From positions 62,001-126,000 of the forward strand of contig CAIVKC010000069.1 of the NCBI GenBank assembly GCA_903906365.1: a stretch of DNA of 64,000 nucleotides, read 5' to 3'. Source of the DNA: an uncultured Bacteroidota bacterium. Lineage in GTDB: Bacteria; Bacteroidota; Bacteroidia; Chitinophagales; Chitinophagaceae. Both the position numbers and the translations under genes were made by a program. The notes beneath the pieces were generated by a model. It made no database searches, was not told the DNA's origin, and saw only the letters and a program-made list of their open reading frames with translations. Shown piece after piece: positions 38,026 to 48,187 of this stretch; position 1 is the stretch's first letter; every line of letters begins with the position of its first letter.

Positions 38026-39342
38026 ATGCAAATTGACAAGATAACCTACGATGACCTGTCACTGTACAGCGGGGAGGAGGAGTTTTCCATATTCCATAAA
38101 ATCAACTTCACCACAACCCGGGGAGGGCGGGACTGGTTGCTTGAATACTTCAACAGCCCCTTCAGCCAGTTGAAGCCCATTGAGGAGACCCAGCAAATAC
38201 TCCAGATAATTATCCGACACCGGAATCAATGGCCCTCGACCATCAGTAACGGTACGATCATGGTCATGGAAAAGTTTTTTGAAACTTCGGTGGATGATAT
38301 CCCGGCGGGTGGCAATCTGGTTAACGCCGGGCTCTATAAAATCCTGCACGGGCCGGATTATTCCATCGTCCGGTATTCCCTTTCCCATTTTGCAGACTTT
38401 GTCCGAGGCATGCATGCAATCATTGACCTGTTTTCCCAGGAGGACTGTCCCAAATTACTGGGATCCCTGCTGGAACGCGCAGGCTATCTGCTAAGCAACG
38501 ACACTATTGAATCCCTGGCCAAAACCAGACCGGGCTCCAAATTTACCGTGTCCAGTGTAATACATTACGGAAGTTTTATCCGGTACAAATTCAAGAATGC
38601 CGCCCAGGAACTCATCAATATTTTTGGCAGAATCGACGCATGGTATTCCATGGCCATGGCTACCCAGCAACTTGGCTTTGCCTTTCCCGAATTTCTGGAA
38701 CAGGATCAGCCTGTCGTAGACGCCGTCGACCTTTATCATATCCTGCTCCCGGTACCGGTCTCCTATAACGTACAGCTTAATCAGAAAAGCAATTTCTTCT
38801 TTTTAACAGGAGCCAATATGGCCGGCAAGAGCACTTTCATAAAGTCTGTCGGCATTGCCGTTTTTCTGGCCCATCTCGGTATGGGGGTTCCTTCCAAACA
38901 GATGAAACTGACCATATTTGACGGAATCCTGAGTAATATTAATGTGGTAGATAACATTTCCAAGGGAGAAAGCTACTTTTTCAATGAGGTCCAGCGCATT
39001 AAAAATACGATTATTAAGATCAACGATAACCGGAAGTGGCTGGTTCTCATTGATGAACTCTTCAAGGGCACCAATGTCCAGGATGCCATGAAATGTTCTT
39101 CCACGGTAATCAAGGGGCTTATAAAAATCAATAATTCACTTTTCATTCTTTCGACCCATTTATATGAAATTGGCGAAGAATTGAAATCCTACCCGAATAT
39201 ATCTTTCAAATATTTTGAAACATCCGTCAAGGATGATCAGCTGGAATTCAGCTACCAGCTAAAGGATGGCATCAGTAATGACCGTCTGGGCTATTTGATC
39301 CTTAAAAGGGAGAAAGTCGTGGAGATGCTGGAGAAATTGTAA
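38026..39342 (+). CDS. MutS-related ATPase without mismatch-recognition domain
   Basis: The 438 residues correspond to the lever/clamp and ATPase parts of MutS only. The C-terminal ATPase shows the P-loop LTGANMAGKSTF near residue 262, then FDGILSNINVVDNISKGESYFF, the Walker B VLIDELFKGTN and the STHLYEIG segment. The N-terminal mismatch-binding and connector domains are absent, as is the endonuclease Smr domain of MutS2. Such short MutS-like proteins are widespread in Bacteroidota and have no known function; a role in DNA repair cannot be assumed. It follows pyrC by 17 bp. Confidence 0.88.
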   Translation: MQIDKITYDDLSLYSGEEEFSIFHKINFTTTRGGRDWLLEYFNSPFSQLKPIEETQQILQIIIRHRNQWPSTISNGTIMVMEKFFETSVDDIPAGGNLVNAGLYKILHGPDYSIVRYSLSHFADFVRGMHAIIDLFSQEDCPKLLGSLLERAGYLLSNDTIESLAKTRPGSKFTVSSVIHYGSFIRYKFKNAAQELINIFGRIDAWYSMAMATQQLGFAFPEFLEQDQPVVDAVDLYHILLPVPVSYNVQLNQKSNFFFLTGANMAGKSTFIKSVGIAVFLAHLGMGVPSKQMKLTIFDGILSNINVVDNISKGESYFFNEVQRIKNTIIKINDNRKWLVLIDELFKGTNVQDAMKCSSTVIKGLIKINNSLFILSTHLYEIGEELKSYPNISFKYFETSVKDDQLEFSYQLKDGISNDRLGYLILKREKVVEMLEKL

Positions 39343-39381
39343 TTTCAACCAGAAGAATTCAACCTGTTCAACCATAGTTTT

Positions 39382-40578
39382 ATGAAAAGTACCTGGCTCT
39401 TAATTACGGGGATACTGTATCTTTTTGCCCTTGAAATTCTGCGCGTATATTTTATCATGCCCTTCCCGGGCAGCCAGTATGGCAACACCATTGGGATAGC
39501 CTATTTCCTCAATACAAATATTACCTGGCTGAGATTACTCGGTTTTGCGGTAATCTTACCGTCTTTGTGGCATTTTATCCGCAACAAAAAAAGGCTTTCT
39601 AATATCGCACTGGCCATTTTCCTGGTGCTGTATGGCGTTGTTTTCTACTTATTCAATTTCCGGTTCCTCGCTGACAAAATGTTTTATCAGCCCAGGGAAA
39701 AACTCTTCTTGTCTGGCCTGCAGGATACCAGTCACCTAAATTCGCTGGTGATCGGGGTGGCCCTTGGCAGTCAGGCAAAGGCCTACCCTGTAGAAATCAT
39801 CGGGTACCATCACCAGGTGAAAGACACCATTGACCGGCAGCCGATCATGGTTACCTATTGCACCGTATGCAGGACCGGCAGGGTATACAGCCCCTTTGTC
39901 GATGGAAAATATGAAGAATTTCGCCTGGTGGGTATGGATCATTTCAACGCGATGTTTGAAGATGCGGGTACTAAAAGCTGGTGGCAGCAGGCAACCGGGA
40001 TAGCCATCGCGGGAAGCCTGAAAGGCAAACAGCTCAGGGAGGTGCCATCAGCCCAAATGCGCCTGGGGGACTGGTTGGCGCTTCATCCCAATAGTATGGT
40101 CTTGCAGCCCGATACCCATTTTCTGGCCAAATATGACAGTCTGAAAGGTTATGATGAGGGTACCATAGCAGGAAAACTGGAACACCGCGATACCGCTTCC
40201 TGGAAATTCAAATCCTGGGTAATAGGGCTACAATTCCAAGGGGTAACCCGCGCCTACGACTGGAATATGCTGGTCAAAAAAAGGGTTCTCCAGGATCACA
40301 TAAACGGGATACCCATATTAATTACCCTGGAACCCAATGGTCAGAGTTTTTATGTCTTCAGCCACGCCGACAGCCTGCATTTTACCTATGACTCCGTGCA
40401 GCACCTGATCCGGGAAACCGGGACTCAAGCCTGCTGGACTCCCCGGGGTGTCCGGCTGGGGGACACCCTGGCAAACAGGGGCGGGCCGAATCCTTTGACA
40501 TTGCAACCGCTTCAGGCTTACCAGGAGTTCTGGCATTCCTGGCAAACTTTTCACCCCAATACCACCCGTTTTCAGTAA
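39382..40578 (+). CDS. DUF3179 membrane-anchored protein
   Basis: The 398-residue protein begins with about three membrane helices (residues 5-27, 48-66 and 75-95) followed by a globular DUF3179 domain. The family hallmark YCTVCRTGRVYSPFVDG lies near residue 153, with the CxxC pair, and later YDWNMLVKKRVLQDHI. The biochemical role of DUF3179 is unknown; the CxxC could bind metal or be redox active. Its stop codon overlaps the start of the M1 peptidase by one base (TAATG). Confidence 0.85.
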   Translation: MKSTWLLITGILYLFALEILRVYFIMPFPGSQYGNTIGIAYFLNTNITWLRLLGFAVILPSLWHFIRNKKRLSNIALAIFLVLYGVVFYLFNFRFLADKMFYQPREKLFLSGLQDTSHLNSLVIGVALGSQAKAYPVEIIGYHHQVKDTIDRQPIMVTYCTVCRTGRVYSPFVDGKYEEFRLVGMDHFNAMFEDAGTKSWWQQATGIAIAGSLKGKQLREVPSAQMRLGDWLALHPNSMVLQPDTHFLAKYDSLKGYDEGTIAGKLEHRDTASWKFKSWVIGLQFQGVTRAYDWNMLVKKRVLQDHINGIPILITLEPNGQSFYVFSHADSLHFTYDSVQHLIRETGTQACWTPRGVRLGDTLANRGGPNPLTLQPLQAYQEFWHSWQTFHPNTTRFQ

Positions 40579-42209
40579 TGATCATTCAATCGCTTCGCAG
40601 CTTTTCCATGGAAAAAATTTTTGCCTTCCTCTGGTTATTGAGTTGTTATCCCCTTTGCAGCAAGGCTCAGCAAAACACCGGCCGGGTGGATATTCAGCAT
40701 TACCGGTTCAGCATTGAAGTAAGTGACTTAAATGATACCATCCGTGGAACAGCCGAAATCGAGCTGGAAATGGCAGGCAGCAGCCTCAGTCTGGACCTGG
40801 CAACCCTTGATTCTGCGGGCAGGGGAATGCATGTAAGCCAGGTAAAGGAAGATAACCGGGACCTGATGTTCACCCATTCAGATAATACCCTAAAGATTTT
40901 GTTTGCGGAAAATGGCAGCCTGTCAACCCACCGAAAATTGTCCGTCTCTTATTACGGCATCCCCTCTGACGGTCTGATCATTTCACGCAACAAATTCAAT
41001 CACCGTACTTTTTTTGCCGACAACTGGCCAAACCGGGCGCATTACTGGATTCCCTGCATTGATCATCCCTCAGACAAGGCTACTGTCGACTTTATTGTGA
41101 TGGCTCCTGATCACTACCAGGTAATCGCCAATGGACAAAAGACCGAAGAAATCAATTGGCCCGGGCACCTCCGGGAAACCCATTACCAGGAGAGTGTGGA
41201 ACTGCCCACCAAGGAAATGGCCATTGGGGTGGCCGATTTTGCGGTACATTATGCCGGAGCATATCAGTGTATTCCGGTATACAGCTGGGTATTTCCGGAA
41301 GAACGCGTCAACGGTTTCTTCGATTATGATCTGGCTCTGGACATCCTGCCCTATTTCATCACCCGTGTATGTCCCTACCCTTACAAAAAGCTGGCTAACG
41401 TGGAGTCCAGGACCCGGTTCGGTGGCGCTGAAAATGCGAATGCTATTTTTTATTCCGAAAATTCCATCCGCGGGGACCGCAGTAACGAATCCCTCCTGGT
41501 CCATGAAATTGCCCACCAGTGGTTTGGCAATTCAGCCACAGAAAAAGACTGGCGTCATTTATGGCTGAGTGAAGGATTTGCCACATACATGACCCATCTT
41601 TACCTTGAACATAAATACGGATCCGATACGCTCCGTTTTCGAATGAGCGCCGACCGGCAAAAAGTGATTGATTTTGCCAGGATACGCCATACTCCGGTGG
41701 TTGACAGTTCAGCGGCACCCGATTTCATGAAATTACTCAATGCCAACAGCTACCAGAAAGGCGGCTGGGTCCTGCACATGCTCCACCAAAAGATCGGGGA
41801 TGCTGCTTTTTGGATGGGTATACGCGCTTATTACGCCCGGTTTGCGGGCCATAATGCAGATACAGATGATTTCAGAAGGGAAATGGAAAAAGCCAGCGGG
41901 ACGGATTTGGGAAAGTTTTTTCAGCAATGGTTATGGACGCCCGGCCATCCGGTCCTTGATATCAAATGGAAATACCGGGCCAAACCGGCCGGCGTCGTAT
42001 TACAAATCACCCAATTGCAGTCCCCCCTTTTTGAGTTCCCCCTGCAGGTACTTCCCATTGCCGGCGGCGGCCCGCTGGTGGCAACTACTGTGGAAATTAA
42101 ACAAAAACGGACCGAGATCGTTATACCCATGGCAGAAAGGCCGTTGGAACTGAAATTTGATCCGGATGTAAACCTGCTGTTCGAAACAGCATCGCCCAAG
42201 CATCCCTGA
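40578..42209 (+). CDS. M1-family zinc aminopeptidase, exported
   Basis: M1 peptidases remove N-terminal amino acids. The 543 residues contain the exopeptidase motif GGAENANAIFY near residue 283, the zinc site HEIAHQW near 308 with the downstream third ligand in WLSEGFATYM, and a C-terminal beta/helical part that is shorter than in the long ERAP-like members. A signal peptide begins at the second Met (40608, MEKIFAFLWLLSCYPLCSKA), which may be the true start; the first ATG overlaps the previous stop. Periplasmic or outer-membrane location is inferred. Confidence 0.9.
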   Translation: MIIQSLRSFSMEKIFAFLWLLSCYPLCSKAQQNTGRVDIQHYRFSIEVSDLNDTIRGTAEIELEMAGSSLSLDLATLDSAGRGMHVSQVKEDNRDLMFTHSDNTLKILFAENGSLSTHRKLSVSYYGIPSDGLIISRNKFNHRTFFADNWPNRAHYWIPCIDHPSDKATVDFIVMAPDHYQVIANGQKTEEINWPGHLRETHYQESVELPTKEMAIGVADFAVHYAGAYQCIPVYSWVFPEERVNGFFDYDLALDILPYFITRVCPYPYKKLANVESRTRFGGAENANAIFYSENSIRGDRSNESLLVHEIAHQWFGNSATEKDWRHLWLSEGFATYMTHLYLEHKYGSDTLRFRMSADRQKVIDFARIRHTPVVDSSAAPDFMKLLNANSYQKGGWVLHMLHQKIGDAAFWMGIRAYYARFAGHNADTDDFRREMEKASGTDLGKFFQQWLWTPGHPVLDIKWKYRAKPAGVVLQITQLQSPLFEFPLQVLPIAGGGPLVATTVEIKQKRTEIVIPMAERPLELKFDPDVNLLFETASPKHP

Positions 42210-42373
42210 TTTCAGCTGTCTGTACTGGCCTGGGATGACTAGTGAATGAGAGGAATCGATTATAGCGTGCCGAACCGGCTCAGGAAACCTTTTATATTTT
42301 ATCTGTTTCAATCTTATCTTAACTTTACGGCTTTATCCCCATAATAAGCTAAAAAACCCCCTCCCGGATTATC

Positions 42374-44194
42374 ATGAAAATTTTGCTGCATTATATAAGA
42401 CCTTATCGCTGGCTTGTCTTCCTTGCACTCATCCTGGCTGCCATCAACCAGGTATTCTCCCTGTTTGCCCCCATGATCAGCGGAAGGCTGCTTGATCTGT
42501 TTGCAAATCATCCGCACACTTACCCGGACCATACGCCAAGGGACGAACAAGGATATCTATTCGGCAAAGGCACCTATCATGGATTGCTTTATTTCCTGAT
42601 GCTGCTAATCGGCACTGCCATGGTCAGCAGAATTGCCAAAGCCTTCCAGGATTATTTCGTAAACGTCATCATCCAGAAGTTCGGGGCCTCCATCTTTACT
42701 GACGGCCTGAAACATTCCATGCGGCTTCCCTATCAGGATTTTGAAGACCAGCGGAGCGGGGAAACCCTTTCCATTCTTACCAAGGTTCGGACTGATACGG
42801 AGAAATTCATCAGCAATTTTGTTAATGTCTTTTTCATTATAATAGTGAGTATCATTTTTGTATCGATCTATTCCTTTCAGCTTCACTGGGCCATCATGCC
42901 TGTATATGCCGGAGGAATCATCCTCATCGCATTTGTTACCAGTCTGCTGAGCCGAAAAATTAAGATCATTCAGAAAACCATAGTCCGGGAAACCACTTCA
43001 CTGGCGGGTTCAACTACCGAAAGCCTCCGCAATATTGAAATCGTTAAGAGCCTGGGCCTCACCGATCAGGAAGTAAACCGTCTCAATAACAATACCTATA
43101 AGATTCTGGGTCTGGAGCTGCGTAAGGTAAAAAGTATCCGCTCCTTGAGTTTCATACAGGGAACCATGGTCAATTTCCTCCAACAGGTGATATCCTTTAC
43201 CCTGCTGTGGCTGGTGTTCAGGAATTCCATCACCCCGGGTCAATACCTTTCCCTGATGTTTTATGGCTTTTTTATTTTTGGCCCCATGCAGGAAGTCGGT
43301 AACATCATTATTTCCTACCGGGAAGCAGAAGCCTCTCTGAATAATTTCCATAAACTGATGCTGAGACAAATTGAGCCAAAACCTGCCCAGCCCAAACATA
43401 TTGGTGTTATTGAGGAACTGGAGTTCCGCCATATTTCTTTCAAACATCAGACAGCCCAGTATAAAGCCCTCGATAACATTTCCTTCGATGTAAAAAAAGG
43501 GCAGACCATTGCTTTTGTTGGCCCCAGCGGATCAGGAAAGAGTACACTTGTTAAATTGCTTGTGGGATTATACCGGCCCCAGCAGGGTCAGATCTTCTAT
43601 GATGGCATTGATGGCAATGACATAGACTTTGATGAGCTCAGGAGCCAGATTGGTTTCGTAACCCAGGATACCCAGTTATTTGCCGGATCGATCAAAGAAA
43701 ACCTCCTGTTTGTCAATCCGCTGGCCAGCGAAAAAGATTTACAGGATGCATTGGAAAAGTCCAGCTGCAACGGATTGTTGAGCAGGGCTGAAAATGGCAT
43801 TGAAACCATCATTGGTGAAGGAGGTCTTAAATTAAGCGGTGGCGAAAAACAGCGCATTGCCATTGCCCGGGCCCTGCTTCGCAAACCCTACCTGCTTATT
43901 TTTGACGAAGCCACCTCTGCCCTGGATTCACTCACCGAAGAGGAAATCACCCAAACCATTCGGGAGGTTTCCTCCAAAGGCAACCAGATAACCGTACTGA
44001 TTGCCCATAGGTTATCCACCATCATGCATGCGGACCGCATCTTTGTACTGGAAAAGGGGGAGATTATTGAAACAGGTTCGCACAGCAGCCTGTTGCAGGA
44101 AAAGGGACTCTATTATGCCATGTGGCGTCAGCAGATCGGCGAAAGAAAATTTTCAGCCCTTACCCCGGGGCAACCTGCCATTGTTTCCAATTAA
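42374..44194 (+). CDS. MsbA-like ABC exporter (fused permease and ATPase)
   Basis: This half-transporter (606 residues) works as a homodimer. It has six membrane helices in the first 310 residues and a nucleotide-binding domain with the Walker A GPSGSGKST near residue 384, Q-loop GFVTQDTQLFAGSI, signature LSGGEKQRIAIARA near 488, Walker B LLIFDEATSALDS and the H-loop IAHRLST. The closest well-known relatives export lipid A or drugs, but the substrate is not determined by sequence. It is a single gene preceded by a 164-bp spacer. Confidence 0.92.
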   Translation: MKILLHYIRPYRWLVFLALILAAINQVFSLFAPMISGRLLDLFANHPHTYPDHTPRDEQGYLFGKGTYHGLLYFLMLLIGTAMVSRIAKAFQDYFVNVIIQKFGASIFTDGLKHSMRLPYQDFEDQRSGETLSILTKVRTDTEKFISNFVNVFFIIIVSIIFVSIYSFQLHWAIMPVYAGGIILIAFVTSLLSRKIKIIQKTIVRETTSLAGSTTESLRNIEIVKSLGLTDQEVNRLNNNTYKILGLELRKVKSIRSLSFIQGTMVNFLQQVISFTLLWLVFRNSITPGQYLSLMFYGFFIFGPMQEVGNIIISYREAEASLNNFHKLMLRQIEPKPAQPKHIGVIEELEFRHISFKHQTAQYKALDNISFDVKKGQTIAFVGPSGSGKSTLVKLLVGLYRPQQGQIFYDGIDGNDIDFDELRSQIGFVTQDTQLFAGSIKENLLFVNPLASEKDLQDALEKSSCNGLLSRAENGIETIIGEGGLKLSGGEKQRIAIARALLRKPYLLIFDEATSALDSLTEEEITQTIREVSSKGNQITVLIAHRLSTIMHADRIFVLEKGEIIETGSHSSLLQEKGLYYAMWRQQIGERKFSALTPGQPAIVSN

Positions 44195-44379
44195 ACGGGT
44201 TTCCCATGCAAACAGCGGGCTGCGCCCTAAATGGGCAAAATGGGCATGGCCTCTGAGCGTCATTACCAGGCAGCTGCCGGGGGGGAAATATGCACCCACT
44301 GATCAACGGGATTTTTCTTCCTCCAAGTGAATAATAGTTTTCTGTGTACATACAGGCTGTCAAAGGCCTGGTTTTGTCC

Positions 44380-44387
44380 TACCTTTG
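44380..44387 (+). promoter_or_regulatory. Candidate -7 promoter box of the DUF983 gene
   Basis: TACCTTTG matches TAnnTTTG and lies 74 bp before the start codon at 44462. No TTTG at -33 is evident. Confidence 0.5.
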
Positions 44388-44461
44388 CCGGGAATTTAAC
44401 AAACCCGGGTCCGAGTCATTGGCGGAAATCAAAGGACCCTCAGCAATAAACATCCATAAGC

Positions 44462-44923
44462 ATGTCAGCAGAGAACAAACCCAATTATTTTTGGAGCATA
44501 CTTACCTTCAAATGCCCCCGTTGCAGGAGGGGCGATATGTTTTCTAATAAAAACCCATGGCATCTCAAAGAGATTGTGAAGATGCCTGAAAAATGCGCGG
44601 AGTGCGGTCAGCCTTTTGAACTGGAAGTAGGATTCTGGTACGGTACGGGTTATGTGAGCTACGCACTCACTTTTGCCATGTCCGTGGCCACTTTTGTAGC
44701 CTGGTGGGTCCTCATTGGCATGTCCACCGAAGACAACCGCTTTTTCTGGTGGATGGGTCTCAATGCCATCTTCCTGATTGTCATGCAACCCTGGATTATG
44801 CGGCTCAGCCGGGTTGTATATCTGTATTTCTTTGTCGGTTATGATTCCAATTACAAACAAACTGATGTCAAAACTTTTGATTATCAGACTAAGGATTATT
44901 ATAAGAAGGACACGGGTCAATGA
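44462..44923 (+). CDS. DUF983 membrane protein with zinc-ribbon-like Cys pairs
   Basis: The 153 residues start with two CxxC pairs, CPRCRRGDMF near residue 17 and CAECGQPFELE near 43, which probably bind one zinc ion in the cytoplasm. Two membrane helices follow (about 65-85 and 95-115), then a charged tail. This is the DUF983 layout; the function is unknown. It has its own -7 box (44380-44387) and an intrinsic terminator directly downstream. Confidence 0.9.
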   Translation: MSAENKPNYFWSILTFKCPRCRRGDMFSNKNPWHLKEIVKMPEKCAECGQPFELEVGFWYGTGYVSYALTFAMSVATFVAWWVLIGMSTEDNRFFWWMGLNAIFLIVMQPWIMRLSRVVYLYFFVGYDSNYKQTDVKTFDYQTKDYYKKDTGQ

Positions 44924-44934
44924 ACCATAAAACG

Positions 44935-44964
44935 AAAGCCGGGAAAATATCCCGGCTTTTTGTT
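44935..44964 (+). terminator. Intrinsic terminator after the DUF983 gene
   Basis: A 10-bp perfect stem (AAAGCCGGGA with TCCCGGCTTT) closes a five-base loop and runs into TTGTTTTG, 11 bp after the stop codon. It lies between this gene and the convergent TonB receptor gene. Confidence 0.88.
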
Positions 44965-45067
44965 TTGTAACTATTGAAATGGGTTAGTAACACCGATATT
45001 AACGATAATATTTACCTATTATTATGTACTGACTGACCCGCCGCTGATGGCTGCTAAGCATTTCCCT

Positions 45068-47614
45068 TTAATTGATTTGATCTGTGTTTTTAGCCTGCTT
45101 CCAGGCAAAGTCAAAGGGGAAATCGAGCTTCAGGGCTATATTTCTTCCGATCCCGTAAATACCATGGGAAGGGTTGTTGTCGGAAGCATTGTAATAAAAA
45201 TATTTAAGCCGGCTCAGGTGATCAAAATAGGCAACATCAAAGAGGTTATTTCCCATGATATAGAAATTAAAGATCGTCTTTCCGGCTTTATTGGTAAATC
45301 CTGCCCCGGCTCCTGCATTGAAGAGGGTATATCCCGGAGTGGGCGTTTCGGTATTATCAGCCAGGTAGGCCCTTTGCTGGCTGGCGTAATAGGCCAGTTG
45401 AATCTTCAGGAAACCATTGATGATGTGGTGCTTTTTGCTTTCAAAATCATACCTCAGTTCTGAAATGCCATGAAAGGGGGGAATGAAAGGAAGATATTTA
45501 TTGCTGTCATTTTGCCTGGAGGGATCAATTCCCTTGTTGCGCCCATATACGGCAGAAAGGCTGTTTTCAAAATGGAGGGACTTCACCGGATGGATATCAA
45601 TGCTTAATTCCCCGCCAAAAAGTTGCGCTTTCCCCTGCTGGAACTTATAAGTCTGGTTGCCTGGGACGATCACCGAATCCCCTCCGGCTGCATTCAGCAA
45701 CCGCTGGTTGAAAATATAGTCCGAAATTGAATTATTAAATACACTGGCGCTGATTACCGCATATTTGGAGGAATAGGTAAACCCGATGTCCTCCTGCAGA
45801 CTGAATTCGGGCCTGAATGAAGCATTCCCGATCTGATAGACATTGGTACCCGGATGTACCCCGTTGGAGGATATTTCCGAGATATTGGGAGCACGGTATC
45901 CTCTGGAGATATTGGCCTTGAAGGACAGCTTTTCGGTAAAATTATAGGTTGCTCCCAGGCTGCCGGAAACACCGGAAAATCCATGCCTGTAGTTATCAAA
46001 GGCCTTCTGTGCGCCCATTGTGTCCTTACCGTAGACAGGCTCATCAAATCCGGTAACCGGGTTGGCCCTGATATACAGCTGGCTGTTGGAAAAAGTACGG
46101 CTGTCAAAGCGGACACCTCCGGAAACATCCAGTTTGTCAAAAGTTTTCTTGATCATTACAAAAGGTCCGATGTCAAACTGGTGATAGGGCGGTATGACGA
46201 ATTCAGTTCCTTTGGTAACGTTGTTGTCCTGAAACATGCCGTTGATGCCGGCTGTCGTGCTCCATCCGCTGAATTCCGGAAGAAAATATTTTATATCGTA
46301 GGAATACGTGTTGAGCTGCAAATACAATCCGGCGAGATCCTGGTAAGGCTCCTGGGGATGATTAAACTCCCGGCGCACACTTCGCTGAAACCCTGCATTG
46401 ACAGCCAGGCGTCCATTGTTTCCAATGGTGAAATTGTTGGCAGAATATATCCTGAAATGCTGCACCCGCTGATGGAGTGTTGTAATTGCATAGGACTTTA
46501 GTTCCTGCGGGGTCACAACCGGCCTGAAGGTATCCGCCTCTGTGATCTGTCGGGTGAACTTTCCTGTCAGGGAGTCCCGGCTTCCGTCGGGAATTTCCTG
46601 GAGGTCGTCGATCAGGGATGCATTGACATGGGAATAGCCCCAGGACCTGTGAAGCCCGACTGAAATATTGGCGTCTGTTTCATTAAAACCGGTATTATAG
46701 ACCCGTCCGTTAATCCTGTTCTGGTAATTGGTGGCTTCCTTATGCGAGAGCCTGCCCATCCATTCCAGCCCGTTTCTGGTGGAACCCAGCATGGCTGAAC
46801 CGCCTGCCATACCATTATTTGACTGATACTCAGTCACAATGTCCCCAATCAGTTTGCCTTCGGGGGCAGGCTGTGTGGGAATCAGGTTGACCACCCCGGC
46901 CAGTGCGTCTGATCCATAGGTGAGACTTGCGGGCCCCTTTATGACTTCAATTCTCTCTATACTATATTGATCCACTTCGATACCATGCTCGGCACCCCAT
47001 TGCTGACCCTCCTGGCGGACCCCGTCATAGAGGGTAAGTATGCGGTTGTATCCCAGGCCCCGGATAAAGGGTTTGGAAACATTCGGTCCCGTGGTAAGCG
47101 CGCTCACACCCGGAACCTTTGCAATGGCGTCAATGATATTGGTACTCAGGTTGGTTGTGAGGTAAGCATGGTTAATGGCTACGATGGGAACAGGGCTTCT
47201 CTTAATCTGGGTGGCCTTTGACAATCCGGTTACCACCACCGGGCTTTCTTCCACGAATTCATCAGCCAGTTCAAAATTGGCGATGGTTGAGCCATTTATC
47301 ACAATCGTCCTGGTCAGGGTCTTGAATCCAATGGAATGTACTTCTACCAGGTATTTGCCGGAAGGAAGGGAATGAATCATGTAATTTCCGTTGGAATCCG
47401 CAACCACTCCCAGTTTCAGATCTGAGATATAAACCGAGGCGCTGGGCAGTGGGGTACCCTTTCCTTTTTCGGTAATTCTCCCCGATAAGGACCCGTTATC
47501 CGGATTAGACAGGCCGGTATCTGGGTCCGCCAAAGCCTGTTGAGTCAGCAGAACCTGGCTTAAAACAAGGAGGGTGATACAACAGGATAACAGTCGGCGT
47601 GTGGTTGAATACAT
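45068..47614 (-). CDS. TonB-dependent outer-membrane receptor with carboxypeptidase-regulatory-like domain
   Basis: This receptor imports a bound ligand through the outer membrane using TonB energy. The 848 residues comprise a signal peptide (to about ALA, residue 29), a carboxypeptidase-regulatory-like domain (about 42-120, GRITEKGKGTPLPSASVYI), a plug (about 135-245) with RGLGYNRILTLYDGVRQEGQ, and a 22-strand-type barrel ending in LKLDFPFDF and a short tail. There is no SusD partner, so it is not a typical glycan-uptake pair. Plugs with this RGLGYNR...EHGIE pattern occur in receptors thought to take up metals; the ligand here is not known. The small gene 108 bp upstream probably belongs with it. 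Confidence 0.92.
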   Translation of the reverse strand: MYSTTRRLLSCCITLLVLSQVLLTQQALADPDTGLSNPDNGSLSGRITEKGKGTPLPSASVYISDLKLGVVADSNGNYMIHSLPSGKYLVEVHSIGFKTLTRTIVINGSTIANFELADEFVEESPVVVTGLSKATQIKRSPVPIVAINHAYLTTNLSTNIIDAIAKVPGVSALTTGPNVSKPFIRGLGYNRILTLYDGVRQEGQQWGAEHGIEVDQYSIERIEVIKGPASLTYGSDALAGVVNLIPTQPAPEGKLIGDIVTEYQSNNGMAGGSAMLGSTRNGLEWMGRLSHKEATNYQNRINGRVYNTGFNETDANISVGLHRSWGYSHVNASLIDDLQEIPDGSRDSLTGKFTRQITEADTFRPVVTPQELKSYAITTLHQRVQHFRIYSANNFTIGNNGRLAVNAGFQRSVRREFNHPQEPYQDLAGLYLQLNTYSYDIKYFLPEFSGWSTTAGINGMFQDNNVTKGTEFVIPPYHQFDIGPFVMIKKTFDKLDVSGGVRFDSRTFSNSQLYIRANPVTGFDEPVYGKDTMGAQKAFDNYRHGFSGVSGSLGATYNFTEKLSFKANISRGYRAPNISEISSNGVHPGTNVYQIGNASFRPEFSLQEDIGFTYSSKYAVISASVFNNSISDYIFNQRLLNAAGGDSVIVPGNQTYKFQQGKAQLFGGELSIDIHPVKSLHFENSLSAVYGRNKGIDPSRQNDSNKYLPFIPPFHGISELRYDFESKKHHIINGFLKIQLAYYASQQRAYLADNTETPTPGYTLFNAGAGAGFTNKAGKTIFNFYIMGNNLFDVAYFDHLSRLKYFYYNASDNNPSHGIYGIGRNIALKLDFPFDFAWKQAKNTDQIN

Positions 47615-47722
47615 AAATACATATATAATTAAATCTGCCGGATTAAAAAGGCAGTTTGATGAACAATGGGGGAAAGTTAAGGGGCAATCTGAAACAGCGA
47701 ACAGGATAAATGGGGGATGACC

Positions 47723-48127
47723 TTATGCCATGAACGCAAATCTGACAGCGGGAAAAACGGGCGGGCCGCGCAGGTGGGCCAGGTAGAGGTCCCTACCTAT
47801 AATAACCAGGAAATTTTCTGCATTTTTAGGTGACGGGGATCCTGACAAACTCGTCAAGTCAGGCTCCTGCGGGTCGGTAAATGGGGATTCCACCACCAGA
47901 TTGTCCGCATTGCAGTTAAACCCGGCATTATGAAGCTGCGCCTGCTTTTGCGCATTCGATTTGATGGGGGTATCCTTATGATTGGCGACAAAATCATGCA
48001 GGGCTATTTTTGGCGTTATGCTGAATGCAAAAACAGCCAGCACAAAAAAAGCGATGATTCTTTGAAAGAAAGAATGATATGTCTTGTTATTTGACACCAG
48101 GTTGCAAATTAGTTCATTTTTTTTCAA
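47723..48127 (-). CDS. Small membrane-anchored protein next to the TonB receptor, function unknown
   Basis: I do not recognise a named family. The 134 residues have a helix near the N-terminus (about 24-42, IIAFFVLAVFAFSITP) after a polar start, then ALHDFVANHKD with two His, GFNCNADNLVVESPF with a Cys, and an odd end LRGPPVFPAVRFAFMA. The His and Cys residues just outside the membrane could bind a metal ion; this is inference. It lies in the same direction 108 bp before the TonB receptor and is probably co-transcribed with it. I recall similar small HD...H...C proteins next to receptors in other Bacteroidota. Confidence 0.65.
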   Translation of the reverse strand: MKKNELICNLVSNNKTYHSFFQRIIAFFVLAVFAFSITPKIALHDFVANHKDTPIKSNAQKQAQLHNAGFNCNADNLVVESPFTDPQEPDLTSLSGSPSPKNAENFLVIIGRDLYLAHLRGPPVFPAVRFAFMA

Positions 48128-48187
48128 AACTATTTGACCTGTCCACCCTTTTGCATAATCATTGGTTAAAAGTACGCGGACCGGGGG

